From Hydractinia symbiolongicarpus (taxonomy: Eukaryota; Cnidaria; Hydrozoa; Anthoathecata; Hydractiniidae): 60,000 bases of DNA. Below are positions 1 through 11,727 of this stretch, piece after piece. Numbering within the stretch: position 1 is the first letter of the stretch; each line of letters starts with the position of its first letter. Where the stretch lies: the NCBI RefSeq assembly GCF_029227915.1, contig NC_079886.1, positions 5,830,001-5,890,000 on the forward strand, in the 5' to 3' direction. The notes under the pieces are model-generated. The model did no database searches, was not told the DNA's origin, and was given only the letters and a program-made list of their open reading frames with translations. The translations under genes were made by a program, and so were the position numbers.

Positions 1-1254
1 AAACTGGATGGTGGAAAGACGTAAGTAACGTAAAGTATATTTGGTATTACATTTTTCTTCGCTTGCCTGGACTGCTGTCTTCTTTGTTTCACATGAAAAC
101 GAGGTTGCGGAAAAATGGCGTTGTTTTGTCTGAGCTTTGAGGAAAGGTTTGTGTGAATTCCTCCATTGGTATTTCTCTTTTTTTTCTTTTTTTTAATCAG
201 ACTAGCTAAGGAATAGCTTCAAATATCAAACATTATTCGTTAAACATCAGATATATTTACTGTTTCTTGTGCGATTCTTGTTGGCCTCGCATTCTAAGAC
301 CATGGTGTCTTTAGTGCACGTAAGCGTCACCATGTGACACGTAACACGTGACTAAAATATATACTTTGTTAAAAGGACGCCAATAAGTTTTTTTTTGCTG
401 TAGATGATGTTACAGAATTTGTTTCGTGCCATTATTGTCTCCAGGACTCTTTAAAATGAACCTTGAAATTTTATTTCATGGAGTATTGGGGACGAGAATG
501 CTTCGGTGCTTCTTGTTTTGGTGCATGGGTAGACAACCTAACTTCCTAGGTTGTATACCTACAACGTGACAGACTGGGGACGACTGTACACAAGAAAAAA
601 ATGTAAAAAATGCATTCATTGAACTTTGTGCAAAAACACACAAGTTAAGGGTGACGGAATAAAAAATACAAAAGAAAAAATAAATGTGTTCACATGCGAG
701 GGAGTGTGAAAAAGTCTTTTAACTATACTTCAAAACAACGTTAGGATTTCTACTGATTTTAATTGTAACGGTTCATCCTTGTTCCCAACCTTCTCATCAC
801 GATTTCAAGTTCCTAAACTTTAGTAAGTACTAAGGAAAAGGTTAAGGGTTCGTCCAACCTCTTTCCCAGATCTTTTTGAAAGGATTCAATACTGAAAAGG
901 AGGTTAAAATTATGTATAAACTTGTTCCCAGTCCTTCTCATAAAGTTTTCAGGTTGTTAAAAGGGTGATAAGTTTAATCTGGCCATCGAAAATTGAAATC
1001 ATGAGTGTTATTGCTTTTATAAATACGTTATAAAATACTGCAACCTAAATTATAAATATGTGTTCAAATTTTCCTTTTGTAATAACAAGAGCTCAACCTC
1101 GTCACCAGGTATGTTTTAAGAGCTTATTTTTTAAATCCCATTCGATATCGTTTTTTTCGAACATATTATGGCTGAAGAAGGGAAGGAAGAGCCTGACTTC
1201 GCCTTTCCTTCATAACTTTTGTTCAGCTTTCCCAAGTGTGGAATCAAATTTTTT
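1..1254. other. intergenic; possible exon end at the left edge
   Basis: No coding region is supported here. The window opens with 20 bases followed at position 21 by GTAAGT, a consensus splice donor, so bases 1-20 could be the tail of an exon of a gene lying to the left; 20 bases are too few to test this. The rest is AT-rich, with fragments of the CCTCGTTCCC short-inverted-repeat family (around 778-800, 855-875 and 1092-1110). Confidence 0.3.
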
Positions 1255-1759
1255 TCTTTGACGTCATCATAAGCTTGTGTCTAATATACCACACTCTATA
1301 CTTAAAATGTAATAAATTTAGTTCTGGAACGAATTTTTTCATTCTGCTTGGTTTCCGATAGCTAACATTATTTACTGATTGTTTCTACATATTTTTTGTA
1401 ATAAAATACTATTGGTCTGAAAATCCGACATTTCTCCAAAACGAGAAATGGGATTAGTGACGTATCAGAACTTCGTGCAATACCTCCTCTTGATGAAATA
1501 AAAGTATGCTGATTCTCTCTTAACTGAAGCCTTGGATTATATTTCACTGGTCATAAGGATTTTATAAACGAAATTTTAAAGGATAGTTTTAAGTAATGGC
1601 AAATATCTAAGGTTTTAAAAGGTATGGGAAATAAAAAAATGGCAAGTTGGTGTGTAAAAGAAAAATACAAAACTTAGCAGGTGGTATACTTGTGCAACAT
1701 AGTAAAAACTGGCACGGGGGAGGGCGAAGTCTGCCCGCCCTCGGACCGAATAGGGTTAA
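1255..1759 (+). repeat. dispersed repeat, copy A of the 'GGACCGAATAGGGTTAA' family
   Basis: This stretch aligns by eye with 42868-43302, 37972-38298 and 59330-59886. Shared landmarks in order are a GACGTCAT/GACGTTAT block, 'AAGCTTG..TCTAAT', a 'TTCATTCTG' block, 'ATAAGGATTT', 'CAAATATCTAAGG', and the terminal GGACCGAATAGGGTTAA at 1743-1759. In other copies a poly-C run sits just before the terminal motif; here it is a G/C-rich patch (about 1717-1742). It is probably a non-autonomous DNA transposon; the best-preserved copy (42808-43302) has matching inverted ends. Confidence 0.7.
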
Positions 1760-2431
1760 GCATGATATAAACAGTGAGAAAGTCTAAAGCTTCTTAAAGA
1801 CAGCATTTTTGTTCTCTCAGAAATGTCATTAATTATACACATGTGAAAAGTTTCACTTGCTTTGAAATAACAGCGGATTAAAATAAAGGGACTTTGCAAG
1901 AAAGGCTTACACACATATTATAAGTAAAACTCAAGCTCGGCAATTTTTTTTAAGGAATTCTTAAATTTCAGCAAGCCTGTTCTTATAAACTATACATTCT
2001 TATTCTTGCATTATCAACATTTCGAAATATTTCTTTTGTACCTTTAAAAAAATCAAATCTAATAAGATGTTGCATGCCATTTATGATAAAGGTATAATCA
2101 GTTTGTAAAGTATTTAGCACCTGTTGTTGTCAGTCATACTTGATAAACATCGAATACAATATACAGGAGTATAGTACCCCGAATTTTTGAAAAAGATCGA
2201 GAAATTGCGGGTTTGTGAAATCGAGGGTTGCCTAAAAATCTCTGAAAAACGAACAGAAAACCTACGTGTTAACATGATATTCTTTCTTACTTATTTTAAG
2301 ACTCTTAAGAAAACTTTGTTTTCTTTCCGAAGTAAAATCAACCTGTTGGCAAGACTGGCAGTGGATTTTCGAGTTTTATATGCTTAAAATAACAAAAAAA
2401 AAAAATACATAATATTTCTCACAGTATATAG

Positions 2432-2625
2432 TCTCTTTAATAATAGCTGTATTCCGTCTCTTTATCTCTGTGCCTCCCCCCCCCCCCCCCCCCCCCCCCG
2501 CTGAGTTAAAAAATGATGTTACGGAAACAAGAATATCAAATGCGATATATTTTTATCCACTTTGTTGCAACGGGTAAATATAAAGGACGGGCGAGCCCGT
2601 GGATTTTTCCACGGGCAACGACTAG
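2432..2625 (+). mobile_element. Helitron-like mini-element, tandem copy 1
   Basis: The unit begins TCTCTTTAATAATAG and ends with a hairpin (CCCGTGGA/TCCACGGG around a short T loop) followed about 10 nt later by CTAG. A TC start, and a 3' hairpin just upstream of CTRR, are the recognised termini of Helitrons. It contains no coding sequence, so it would be non-autonomous. A 24-nt poly-C tract (2476-2499) interrupts this copy. The next copy starts at the base after CTAG. Confidence 0.6.
2476..2499 (+). repeat. poly-C tract
   Basis: An uninterrupted run of 24 C lies inside Helitron-like copy 1. Similar runs occur at 37901-37920, 38267-38285, 43264-43284 and 47797-47812, always on this strand. 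Exact length may not be reliable in an assembly. Confidence 0.9.
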
Positions 2626-2805
2626 TCTCTTTAATAATAGCCGTATTTTGTCTTGTGTCCGCGAGAACCACGTCCCGTAACGGAATCACGAAATTTTTAT
2701 AATGCGCACCAATAGCAATTGCGATATATTTTTGTCCACTTTGTTGCGACAGGTGAATTTAAAGGACGGGCGAACCCGTGGATTTTTCCACGGGCTAACG
2801 ACTAG
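2626..2805 (+). mobile_element. Helitron-like mini-element, tandem copy 2
   Basis: This copy starts TCTCTTTAATAATAGCCG immediately after the CTAG of copy 1. It contains a block (about 2715-2750) reading CAATTGCGATATATTTTTG that also occurs inverted near 10690-10720. It ends with the hairpin CCCGTGGATTTTTCCACGGG and CTAG at 2802-2805. No coding potential is visible. Confidence 0.6.
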
Positions 2806-2934
2806 TCTCTTTAATAATAGCCGTATTTCGTCTGGTCTGTTCGTGTGTCTGTTTGTCTTTTTGTTACGGAAACACGAAATGCGGTAAATAAAGGACGGGC
2901 GAACCCGTGGATTTTTTCACGGGCTACCGACTAG
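2806..2934 (+). mobile_element. Helitron-like mini-element, tandem copy 3 (shortened)
   Basis: Third head-to-tail copy, lacking the CAATTGCGATAT block. It has the same TCTCTTTAATAATAGCCG start, the same hairpin with one mismatch, and CTAG at 2931-2934 followed by T, as expected for insertion between A and T. Confidence 0.55.
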
Positions 2935-3072
2935 TATTAAATAATTTTTAATCACTATCGTAATCACGATGTATTTGCGTAGGTGATAATTCTCGGGTCT
3001 GAAAAATTTGTTCAAAAATCGAAGTTCGAAAAATCCGGGTTATTAAAACACATGGGGTGTCCCGGTTAGAGT

Positions 3073-3230
3073 AGTTAACATAACATGGAAACGAGGCTAG
3101 CTATTATTTTGAAGTGTAAATAACTTGGAAAGGAGGCTCTTGCCCCGCAAGGTTTTTATGTCAAATTTTCTCGGTATGAAATTGTCTTTACAATGATCAA
3201 ATAATATGGAAATGATTCTGACATGTCTAA
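3073..3230 (+). repeat. dispersed repeat, 'CATGGAAACGAGG' family copy
   Basis: Landmarks in order are CATGGAAACGAGGCTAGC, 'GTAAATAACTTGG', 'TTATGTCAAATTTT', 'AATGATCAAATAA' and a second 'TATGGAAATGA'. The same order is seen at 53985-54110 and, inverted, at 54967-55125. No coding potential; probably a short non-autonomous element. Confidence 0.65.
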
Positions 3231-5010
3231 TACAAAACACCTGAAGACGATTGTTAGGGGGCCGTTGCGTTGATTTTTATTTGTTCCATAATACGAACAC
3301 CGCACACATTTTGACGAGCGCATTTTATACGTTGTTTTTATCCGACCTACACTTCTGCCAGAATAATTTCTGTTCAGCGAAAAATTAAGTATAAAAAATC
3401 AGCAAAAAAAGTCGGTAAAAAATTTTAGTCGGTGAAAATATTGATATATCCAAATAACGTCCTACTAAAACATTAAATCCTTATAGGTGAACTGACTGTA
3501 TTTGTTTTACAACATTTTGACAGCGAAAAATCACACGAAGACACGGCCAAGTAACCCTAAAATGGCGAGTTGCAAAGAATTTCACAGATGCTTTGAATGC
3601 AGGGTAGACATGTGAAAAGCCCTGCGGAGAAGTTTATTGTTAACGTGCTAGTCTGTGTATAAATTAAATGTGGGGAAGTGTTGTTAAGTTTTTGGATGGC
3701 GTGAATTCAACTTGTACAGTATACGTTTTTTATACAATATAAGGTAATTGCTATCGACCAAAAAATTATTTTGAGATAAATTATAAAGTGGCTTGTTATA
3801 GGAATAAGATTGAGTTTTTGCACGAAAGAAAGAAGTAGATGATTTATCAACTAAGTTTGATATTTTGCAAGTTTAAACAACAACCTTCATCGGTTATTGT
3901 TTCGTATACTTGAAAGGAAAAGAGCCCAGAAGATTACTGGAAAATCAGAAGCCCTAGGGACGAAGTTGCGCTGAACGTATAACTAAGTAAATTTACTTTT
4001 TTTATTATATACAGAATTCAGTTAAATAGCAACCTCGTTTCAAGACTTCTTTTTCGGGTTATATTTTTTTCTTCTCCCTAGCAACACAAAACTTCGGCTT
4101 AAGCTTAATGTTGCTCCAGTTTGTTTTGTTTCCAGGTTCAACGGATACTTACTTGTGCTGCTTGATGAGTTTCCTGCTACGAAAATACCAAATTCGCGTG
4201 TTTTCCTTATTTTGTCATGCAAGTATGCTAATCAAAACCAAACACTTGGTTTTTTCTCTCTGCAATTGCAGTTGGTTATAAAATGTGGCGAAAAAACGCT
4301 TCAAATAAACGTTTTAATTAATTTTGAAATCCGAATGGTAAACATGAAAGGTAAAAATAATTTGACGATAAAACTAATTACAAGCATATGTCAAAAGATA
4401 TTTTTAAAAAAGTATGCTAATATCACAAATATCAACATTTGACCATGTTCGTCTTTTATGCGCCACAAAATGTTCGGTATTAACGACTTACACTATTTTT
4501 AAAGGCGGTGAAAATGTTGTTTTACGCTAGGTTATTTTAACGCGCACAGAGAAAGCGTCCAAGACGATTTTCATCGCTAAAAAAGACAACATTACTGTGT
4601 GGATAGTTTCCTCTACTCCACTTGAGAATTTGCTATGTTAATAGATTTTGCTTTGACACAACGGAGAAGATTTCTGCATGACAACGGATAATACGTAACA
4701 AATCTGTATGAAAATCTTTATCCGCAACTCATAGTGTTTTGTCTCATTTTATCCTGTTTTTTTAACTTTTACTGTTGAACTACCGACAGCGCAGTAAAAA
4801 TGTTCAGATGTAGGAATATCACTCATGAAGTCCAAACAAGCTGTGCTTTTACTTATATAAGAAAAGTAAAATGTAGTTTTTTAAAAAATTCAGCTATCGG
4901 TCACATCACGCCCGTAAATAAGACATAAAGGGCCCTAGAAATGAGGTTGGTAAGTGCCTTGTTTGTCGTTCCCTTTCTATCCATGTTCAAATCTTTAATG
5001 ATGTTTTTGT
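3231..5010. other. intergenic upstream of the kinase gene
   Basis: No coding region is convincing. Fragments of the CCTCGTTCCC-type inverted-repeat family occur at about 3917-3975 and 4025-4145, and a half copy (GGCCCTAGAAATGAGGTTGG) lies at about 4930-4950, roughly 100 bp before the kinase start. No TATA box or other promoter signal could be assigned with confidence. Confidence 0.4.
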
Positions 5011-5021
5011 TTTCTTTTTAG
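5011..5021 (+). other. splice acceptor just upstream of the kinase start codon
   Basis: TTTCTTTTTAG ends at 5021, 31 nt before the ATG at 5053. It could be the 3' end of a 5'UTR intron or a spliced-leader acceptor. Similar acceptors precede the other four confident genes. Confidence 0.5.
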
Positions 5022-5052
5022 TGCAATGTCAGAATTTAAAAAGTAAAACATT

Positions 5053-7830
5053 ATGGGTAACGGGGCCAGCTCACGAGTTGGTTCAGTGATCACGATCGAT
5101 GGGGACCGAATCGAAGTTGCTAGACTGAAATTGCTATATCCAGAACTTCGATCAGAGATCAAGAAAAAGGACGAGTTAATATCCGAGCAGGAGAAAAAAA
5201 TAAACTCATACGAATTCGAACTTACTAATTTAAAAAAAGAAATCCGAGAATTAAAAGATGTTCTTGAAGCAACCGTGGTTAAACCTAAAAAATATGATTC
5301 AATTCCAGAAGGCAAAGAACTGGATGTTAACTCGAACGTGACCGCTTTAACTCGAACGGATTCATTGCGCAAATTTAAAGAAGTTATCACTAAAGTGCGA
5401 AACAAGCGATATGCTGTCTCTGCAGAAAGTGGAAAAAACTCGGAAACCTTAAATACAGACTTCAAAAAAATTCCGAAGAGTTCTGAATCTAGAAAACTTA
5501 TCGGTGACGCAATTTTGAAAAACAATTTCCTAAAACACCTGGAAGAAGCGCAAGTGAGAGAAATTGTTCTGTGCATGGATTTGAAAACATTTAAACAAGG
5601 TGATGACGTCATCAAGGAAGGGGATTCCGGAAGTGCTTTATTTGTCCTTAACAAGGGTTCGTTACAAGTTCGTCAAGGTGACAAAGTTTTGGGCAAACCC
5701 TTAGGCCCTGGAATGCTGTTTGGAGAATTGGCAATTTTGTACAACTGCACAAGGACAGCCTCGGTAAGGGCGTTGGAAGATGTTGAAGTTTGGTCAATCG
5801 AGAGAACAATATTTCAAGCTGTTATGAAAAGAACTGGTACAATGAGGCGAGACGAACATTTCTTATTCTTGAGAAGTGTCGGTGTATTTTCTGGTTTCAG
5901 TAAAGACAAACTCTATAAAATTGGTGAAGTTGTAACTGAAGAAGTTTTTCAAGAGGATGAATACATCATCCGAGAAGGAGAGCGTGGTGACTCCTTCTTC
6001 ATTATAATGGGAGGTGCGTATTTAGATCAATTAACTACACAATTGTTATCGATATTTTCTCAATGTTTTTTGTTTTGCATAGAGTAAGTGTCAGTTTGAA
6101 CAAAGGCAGCCCTGGGCATAAAGTTTTTTCAAAATAAAAATGATTTTAATAGCTGTTTAGCATACAAACAAACTCCATCCCATACATTTTTTATGTTGCT
6201 GAAATTAGGACGGATCCTCAACACCTTGGAAGCCCTGGGGGGAAGGTGATTTACAAAAAGATTGCTTTCTTAAACCCTCATACGCAGGACATTCTAAATC
6301 TTCCTAAGAAGATGTGTGTAATTCTGTCCCTCTTTAGGTGTATGTTATTGGTCAGAAAAGTAGATGTGCGCTGTTTCTCTACAACAACCTCAAAACCAGG
6401 GCTTGTAGTGTTTTTTGATTTGAGAATGCATCTTCTTATCAAAAAACGCTACAAGAACTGGTTTCTATGTTGGCTATACAAAACATTCGTGGACTTCACA
6501 CACTGCGTCATGTGCGAGCAACCAGCTGCCGGTTGTCTAGTGTCGATTGTTGTGGTCTACATTATTTGTTTTTTTAGGATCTGTGAAAGTTTTGCAACTG
6601 GTCGAAGGTAAGGACAAACCTCAAGAAATACGTGAATTAAATTCAGGTGACTATTTTGGAGAAAAAGCTTTATTCAGTGAAGATCTTAGAACAGCAAGTA
6701 TCGTTGCTAATAAGGGAGGCGCAAACTGCTTAGTTATCGAAAGGGATCATTTCATGAGTTTTATCGGCGATTTGGAGCATATACGTGAAAAGGATTACGG
6801 TGACAGAGCAAGAAAGGCCATTGCTTTATCTCGGTCATCAATCCCAAAAGTTTGCCCAATTCGTCCTGAATTTCAAAACAAAAAAGTAACGGATTACCAA
6901 CTTGTTGCAACGTTAGGAATGGGTGGTTTCGGTCGCGTAGAATTAGTGCACGAAAAAGGTAACCCGGATCAAACATATGCATTAAAATATTTGATCAAAA
7001 AGCATGTGGTCGAAACAAAACAACAAGAACATGTGTTTAACGAAAAAAAGATCTTGTTGGAGTTGGATTCTTCGTTCATCGTGAAGTTATACCGAACGTT
7101 CAAAGATAAGAAGCATGTGTACCTTCTTATGGAAGTTTGTTTAGGAGGGGAGCTCTGGACGATTTTGCGGGATAAGGATAATTTTGACGAACCCACAACA
7201 AAATTTTATATCGCATGCGTTGTTGAAGCGTTCGACTATTTACGCAGTCGACGTATCGTATACCGTGATTTAAAACCTGAAAATTTAATGATGGATAGTA
7301 TCGGTTACGTAAAGTTAGTTGATTTTGGTTTTGCTAAAAAAATTGAAAATGGCGGCAAAACCTGGACATTTTGTGGAACACCAGAATATGTAGCCCCCGA
7401 AATTATTTTAAACAAAGGACACGATTGTTCATCCGACTGCTGGTCGCTAGGGATCCTAATATACGAGCTCATGACCGGAAATCCGCCATTTAGTAGTTCC
7501 GATGCTATGAGTACATATAATATTATTCTAAGAGGAATAGACGCTTTGGAATTCTCACCACTAATCACGCGAAACGCACAAATCCTTATTAAGAAACTTT
7601 GTAAGGATAATCCGATGGAGCGCCTTGGTAACCAAAAAGATGGTTTTACGGACGTTCGTAAACACAAATGGTTTCAGGGTTTCCATTGGAGTGGTGTGCG
7701 AAGTCGAACTTTAAAACCGCCAATTCAACCGAAAATAAAAGGACCTCTAGACAACTCAAACTTTGATTATTTTTCACCAAGCAAGGATTCTCCTCCGGAT
7801 GAAAACTCAGGATGGGATAAAGACTTCTAA
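5053..7830 (+). CDS. PRKG2: cGMP-dependent protein kinase, type II-like
   Basis: Serine/threonine kinase activated by cGMP. Exons 5053-6013 and 6578-7830 (intron GTGCGT..TTTAG, phase 1) give 737 aa, normal for the family. The N-terminus MGNGAS fits N-myristoylation, as in vertebrate PKG II, so membrane attachment is likely. Residues about 20-72 are a charged heptad coiled coil for dimerisation. RYAVSAE (119-125) resembles the autoinhibitory pseudosubstrate site. Two cyclic-nucleotide domains follow: A with FGELAILYNCTRTAS (223-237) and B with FGEKALFSEDLRTAS (347-361). The kinase domain spans about 428-690: glycine loop GMGGFG (434-439), lysine in YALKY (457), YRDLKPEN (Asp551), DFGFAKK (569), activation-loop TFCGTPEY (Thr584), APE (593). 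The AGC tail ends GWDKDF, as in PKG II. The single coding intron is unusual for an animal PKG. In-frame ATG and motif order are directly visible; regulation is inferred from the family. Confidence 0.96.
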
Positions 7831-9385
7831 TATATAAGCGACTTTTTAAGAAATTCCGCTTAGAAAAGCACTCTTATTTATAACATGTAAAGCTAATTTT
7901 TATTTTATTTAATAGAACAACTAAATTCCTTTTTCTATTGTTGGTTCTAATTAATCGATATACCACTAAAAGTTCATAAAAATCAAATTTGTCCCCAGCA
8001 GCTCCTCTTTTCGATGTCTAATCTGTATCTTTCAAAGCAGCTATTGACCAGAAAAAACTGCTTGGTAACCTAGACTCTTTCCTTAGGGTCTGGGTATACC
8101 TCGTGGTTATTTCATGGACAGTAATATTGTTGTAAGGTCATTTATAAACAAATTTTAGGAGCAGCTTACACGGAGCCTTCTTTTTAGCATATTATAGGCG
8201 TACAAGAACCACTGGCACGAGGTTTGGTATAGTTCTTTTGGGGGCCTTCTTTTTTGCATAGATACTTGATGTATGTATAATTAATGATTTTATCTTTTAT
8301 TCAAAAACAAATTCACATACTTATCAAACAAAAACGTAGCAACCTCGATTCCGGAGCCTATATAATAAATCGGTTACAGGCTCTGTTATCAATGTTATAA
8401 AACTTAGTAACAAAGGTGTGAGGATTTCTGTTAAAGCTTGAAAATAAGTTGTACAGTCTTTATGAGAACGTACCTATACAAGAGCACAAAAAGATTTTTA
8501 AATTATTTCATAATGACATCAAAATTTTGCTTTGATTGTCATTAATTCTGCAGACAAAAACTGTTGTAGAGAATATGTGATTTCAGCAGCTGGTATCTAC
8601 CGCAGGTCGAGGATCGATGGCAAGGCTTTCTGAGCGGAGGGGTGACAAAATGCCGTCCACCATGGTTGAGCTTTGAAAAAAGACTAGATTGGGTGCTTTA
8701 TTGTTGGTGCTTCTCCTTTTCAAATTACAGAAATATCAGACAACTTTGTCCCAAGATACGGAGTTTTGCTCGTGTATTAAAGAATTATTATTTTTAATGT
8801 AAATAAATGGTGAGTGAATACACGCACCTTGAAATGTGACGAAGATTATCCACACGTTAAGCGCATCCTCGTTCCCAGGGACTTTTGTCTGGCCACTCCG
8901 TAATAACATAGAGACCACAAGACCCTGGGAACGAAGTTGTGTTAAACAGATCCAAGTGAAAACGTTTTAATAAGGCTTTTTAAATTTATTTTGTTTGTTT
9001 ACCAAATTGAGAAATCATGTCTGTAAACTAATGATTTAATATGGCGGTCTTGCAGAGAGGTGACAGCGGAAAAACCAAAAAAATGCTTACTTAAAATACC
9101 TGTTTTATTTGGATATATTAGCAAGCTAAAAAAGCGTAGCAAAGTCAGCAGTATATAAAACTAGCATAAACTTTAGTGAAAATTTAAATAATGGCTTGAA
9201 ACTATGGTAATGTGGTAAAAATTCAGATAAGATCAGATTATGTCTGCCACTTCAAATTTGTGTAACACGCTTTCCGATAAAAGGCGATAAAAACATTTTG
9301 CAATGACTTTTTATTAAAAAATTCTGTTAAAGAATATCCTCAAAAAATTTACCAAAATTCAATTTGACTTGGCTTATCTTTATTA
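7831..9385. other. intergenic downstream of the kinase gene
   Basis: No gene seen. No clear AATAAA lies within the first few hundred bases after the stop. Members of the CCTCGTTCCC-type inverted-repeat family are at about 8041-8110, 8338-8400 and 8864-8940. The remainder is unremarkable AT-rich DNA. Confidence 0.4.
8864..8940. repeat. short inverted-repeat element (CCTCGTTCCCAGGG family)
   Basis: Ends read TCCTCGTTCCCAGGGACTT and, inverted, GACCCTGGGAACGAAGTTG around about 40 bp of unique DNA. It is one of the clearest of more than a dozen similar 60-100 bp foldback elements in the window (for example 12474-12538, 13881-13970, 28914-28990, 32397-32480, 46555-46643). It is MITE-like and has no coding capacity. 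Confidence 0.7.
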
Positions 9386-10040
9386 CTAGTCGATAAAGCC
9401 CGTGGAAAAATCCACTAAGGCAGAAGAACAATGGAAAATAGAATGCTTTAGACTTTTTGCTGACGCCAGCAGTGCTTCTACGAAAGGAAAATTTGTGAAA
9501 TTTAGACATTCGTTGTCTGTAATGTGTAGAGGTTGAAACGTTGAACAAAATAATGTATGGTATCGTATGTTTTTGACAAACGCTTAAGGAGATAAGGGTT
9601 TAAAAATTTTGCTGACGTCAGCAAAGTCTCTACCAAAAGTTTCAAAAAAAATTTCTTTACAAATTCGTACACCCGTTGCATTCATCGTGTAGATCTTAAA
9701 ACGCTGATCAAGAAAATGTATAGGAACACGAACTTCTGACAAACGGTTGCAGAGATATTGGAGTTTGAAGGTTTTGTGATGACATCATCAACCCGTCCAT
9801 TCCGAAACGGATTCGGGGACCCAGGTTTGGAAGGATTTACCCAAATTGGTCCCAGGTGGTCCCTAGTTACCCACGCGGTGAAAAATCATTGACGTCATCA
9901 CCTCGTTTCCAAGTTATTTGGCCTCAAAGTTTTAGGTGCACTGTAATGGCTTCACTAATTTTATGAGATATTGACGTTAAAGTAGTGTTATTACGTCGCG
10001 CCGTAACGTCAGGAAATTTAACATGTTAGACATGAATTTT
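9386..10040 (-). repeat. dispersed element, direct copy 1, with a Helitron-like end
   Basis: Read on the minus strand the element ends with a TGGATTTTTCCACGGG hairpin arm and CTAG (9386-9389), like the 2.4-2.9 kb units. Its left 250 bp matches 10118-10370 in order: 'AAAAATCCACT', 'GCTGACG(T/C)CAGCA', 'GTGTAGAGGTTGAAACG', 'AAAATAATGTATAGGATC-like', 'AAGGGTTTAAAAATTTTGC'. Its right part (about 9890-10040, with TTTCCAAGTTATTT and AATGGCTTCACTAAT) matches 10390-10520. It carries the 18-bp palindrome TTTGCTGACGTCAGCAAA at 9608-9625. Confidence 0.65.
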
Positions 10041-10117
10041 TCAGCAACATCAAAGGAAAATGAAGACATCCAATTTGCCTGTCACAGAGACACGGAACTG
10101 GCGTATTATTACATAGA

Positions 10118-10520
10118 CTAGTCGATAAAGACCCGTGGAAAAATCCACTTAGGCAATAGGACATTGAAAAAGTCGGTTGTTTTATACGTTTTGCTGACGT
10201 CAGCATTGCAAATCCTAAAAAAATTGGCGAAATTTAGTTTATTCGTTGCCTGTAACGTGTAGAGGTTGAAACGCTGATCAAAATAATGTATAGGATCATT
10301 TATTTTCTACGAACGACTAAGGATATATAAGGGTTTAAAAATTTTGCAGACGCCAGCAATGCAGGAGATGACGTCAGTTATTTCCACCCGTTTCCAAGTT
10401 ATTTAGCCTTAAATTTAAAAGTGCAATGCAATGGCTTCACTAATCTTTATATACTTTCCTTTGACGTCAATATTGCTTTAACGTCAAAGTTTGGTAATTT
10501 ACAGAACAAATTTATAGACG
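10118..10520 (-). repeat. dispersed element, direct copy 2
   Basis: Diverged, shorter copy of 9386-10040 in the same orientation, also starting with CTAG (10118-10121) and the hairpin arm. It contains TTTGCTGACGTCAGCA near 10192-10207 and a second full TGACGTCA near 10370. About 250 bp of the middle of copy 1 is missing. Confidence 0.65.
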
Positions 10521-10599
10521 ATGTTTTATAGACTTTATCAAAGAAATTTTTTCCACTTTGCAAAAGTCAAACAGAACTGGCGTATTATTATTTAGATAA

Positions 10600-10733
10600 A
10601 ATGGCTTCTTTAATAGCAGGCGAGTTGATTTTACCTGTCCCGGTATTAATAGGGTTAACATTCCACGGGAATTCATGCGTCCAAACAAAGTGGATAAAAA
10701 TATATCGCAATTGCTGTTTTGTGTGCCCATCAC
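10600..10733 (-). repeat. fragment of the Helitron-like family
   Basis: On the minus strand this reads CAATTGCGATATATTTTTA, then TCCACTTTGTTTGGACGCAT and CCCGTGGAATGTTAACCC. The first block is shared with 2540-2575 and 2715-2750 on the plus strand. The typical terminal hairpin is degraded. The open reading frame across it is probably spurious. Confidence 0.45.
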
Positions 10734-11727
10734 ACTACTTTTTTATCTGCACAAACAACACAGTATTATTTAAATAGAGATAGTAACAGCAGTGCAAACG
10801 TCTGACTAAGCGAGTCACACAAAAATGGAATCGTCATGATTGGAAAAGTCATGGTATAGCACTTTAAAAACTGATACGCAGGTTTACTTAACATAACTTT
10901 AAGCGCTTGCTTCAAGTGCGGAAGATCGTGAGTTTAGTTCTTGGAGCAAGCCATTCTAGAAACTATAAAAATATGCATCTATCCTTTTTAATTTGCGTTT
11001 AACTAACATTGATATCTGTGGCAGTTGCTTAGCTGTGCTTATGTAGCTCAAATGGAAGCCCTAAGTGCGCCCACATTGAATAGAAAAAAAACTACAGAGA
11101 ATATCCTAGGTAAACAATAATAATGATAGACACAGCGTCCTGCACAAAATTAACTCAGATAATCATATCTACTTAAATGTTGAAAGAGAAGGAAGCCCAG
11201 GGAAGAGGTTAAAACATTACAACAACATCCATTAACAGGCTTCACTCTTTTGTTAAAAGAATATTTGACGTTTTGCTGAAAATTCTTTTCGTGAGAAAAA
11301 TATATTCAAGCGGAAGAACTTATTAAGACATGACCAATAAAATCCACATCTCTTTAAAGTCTCACATGATTAAAATCAAACCAAAACGTTTATTATCATT
11401 TCTTTTTCAATGTTTTGATAACGTGACATAGAATTGGCAGTAGTCTGATATAAAAGTAGTATTATACACTTTTAAACAACCTCCTTAAAGACTTCCCTTT
11501 TTCTTTCATCGACGTCAGAGATCAAAAAAGGAGTTATGTGGATGAGATTGACATTTCAGAAGTTTCAAAGGGCTGTAATAAGTCATGTGTTAACAAAAGA
11601 GGGTTGGTTCAGCAAGTTGATAATTTTCAAAGTGAGATATTTTCAATAAAAAAAGGTGAAATGATTCGACACGTTTTAAAAATGTGGATGATATGCAGCT
11701 GGATTATAGAAAGTTCTGCCAAACTAC

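Noticed and set aside
4995-5654. 219-codon minus-strand open frame
   Set aside because: It is antisense to kinase exon 1 and has no domain; the plus-strand frame carries the whole PKG regulatory region.
6246-6611. Open frame between the kinase exons
   Set aside because: It lies mostly in the 564-bp intron and uses a frame different from the kinase after the acceptor at 6578.
7305-7667. Minus-strand open frame across the kinase domain
   Set aside because: Antisense shadow of the conserved kinase coding sequence.
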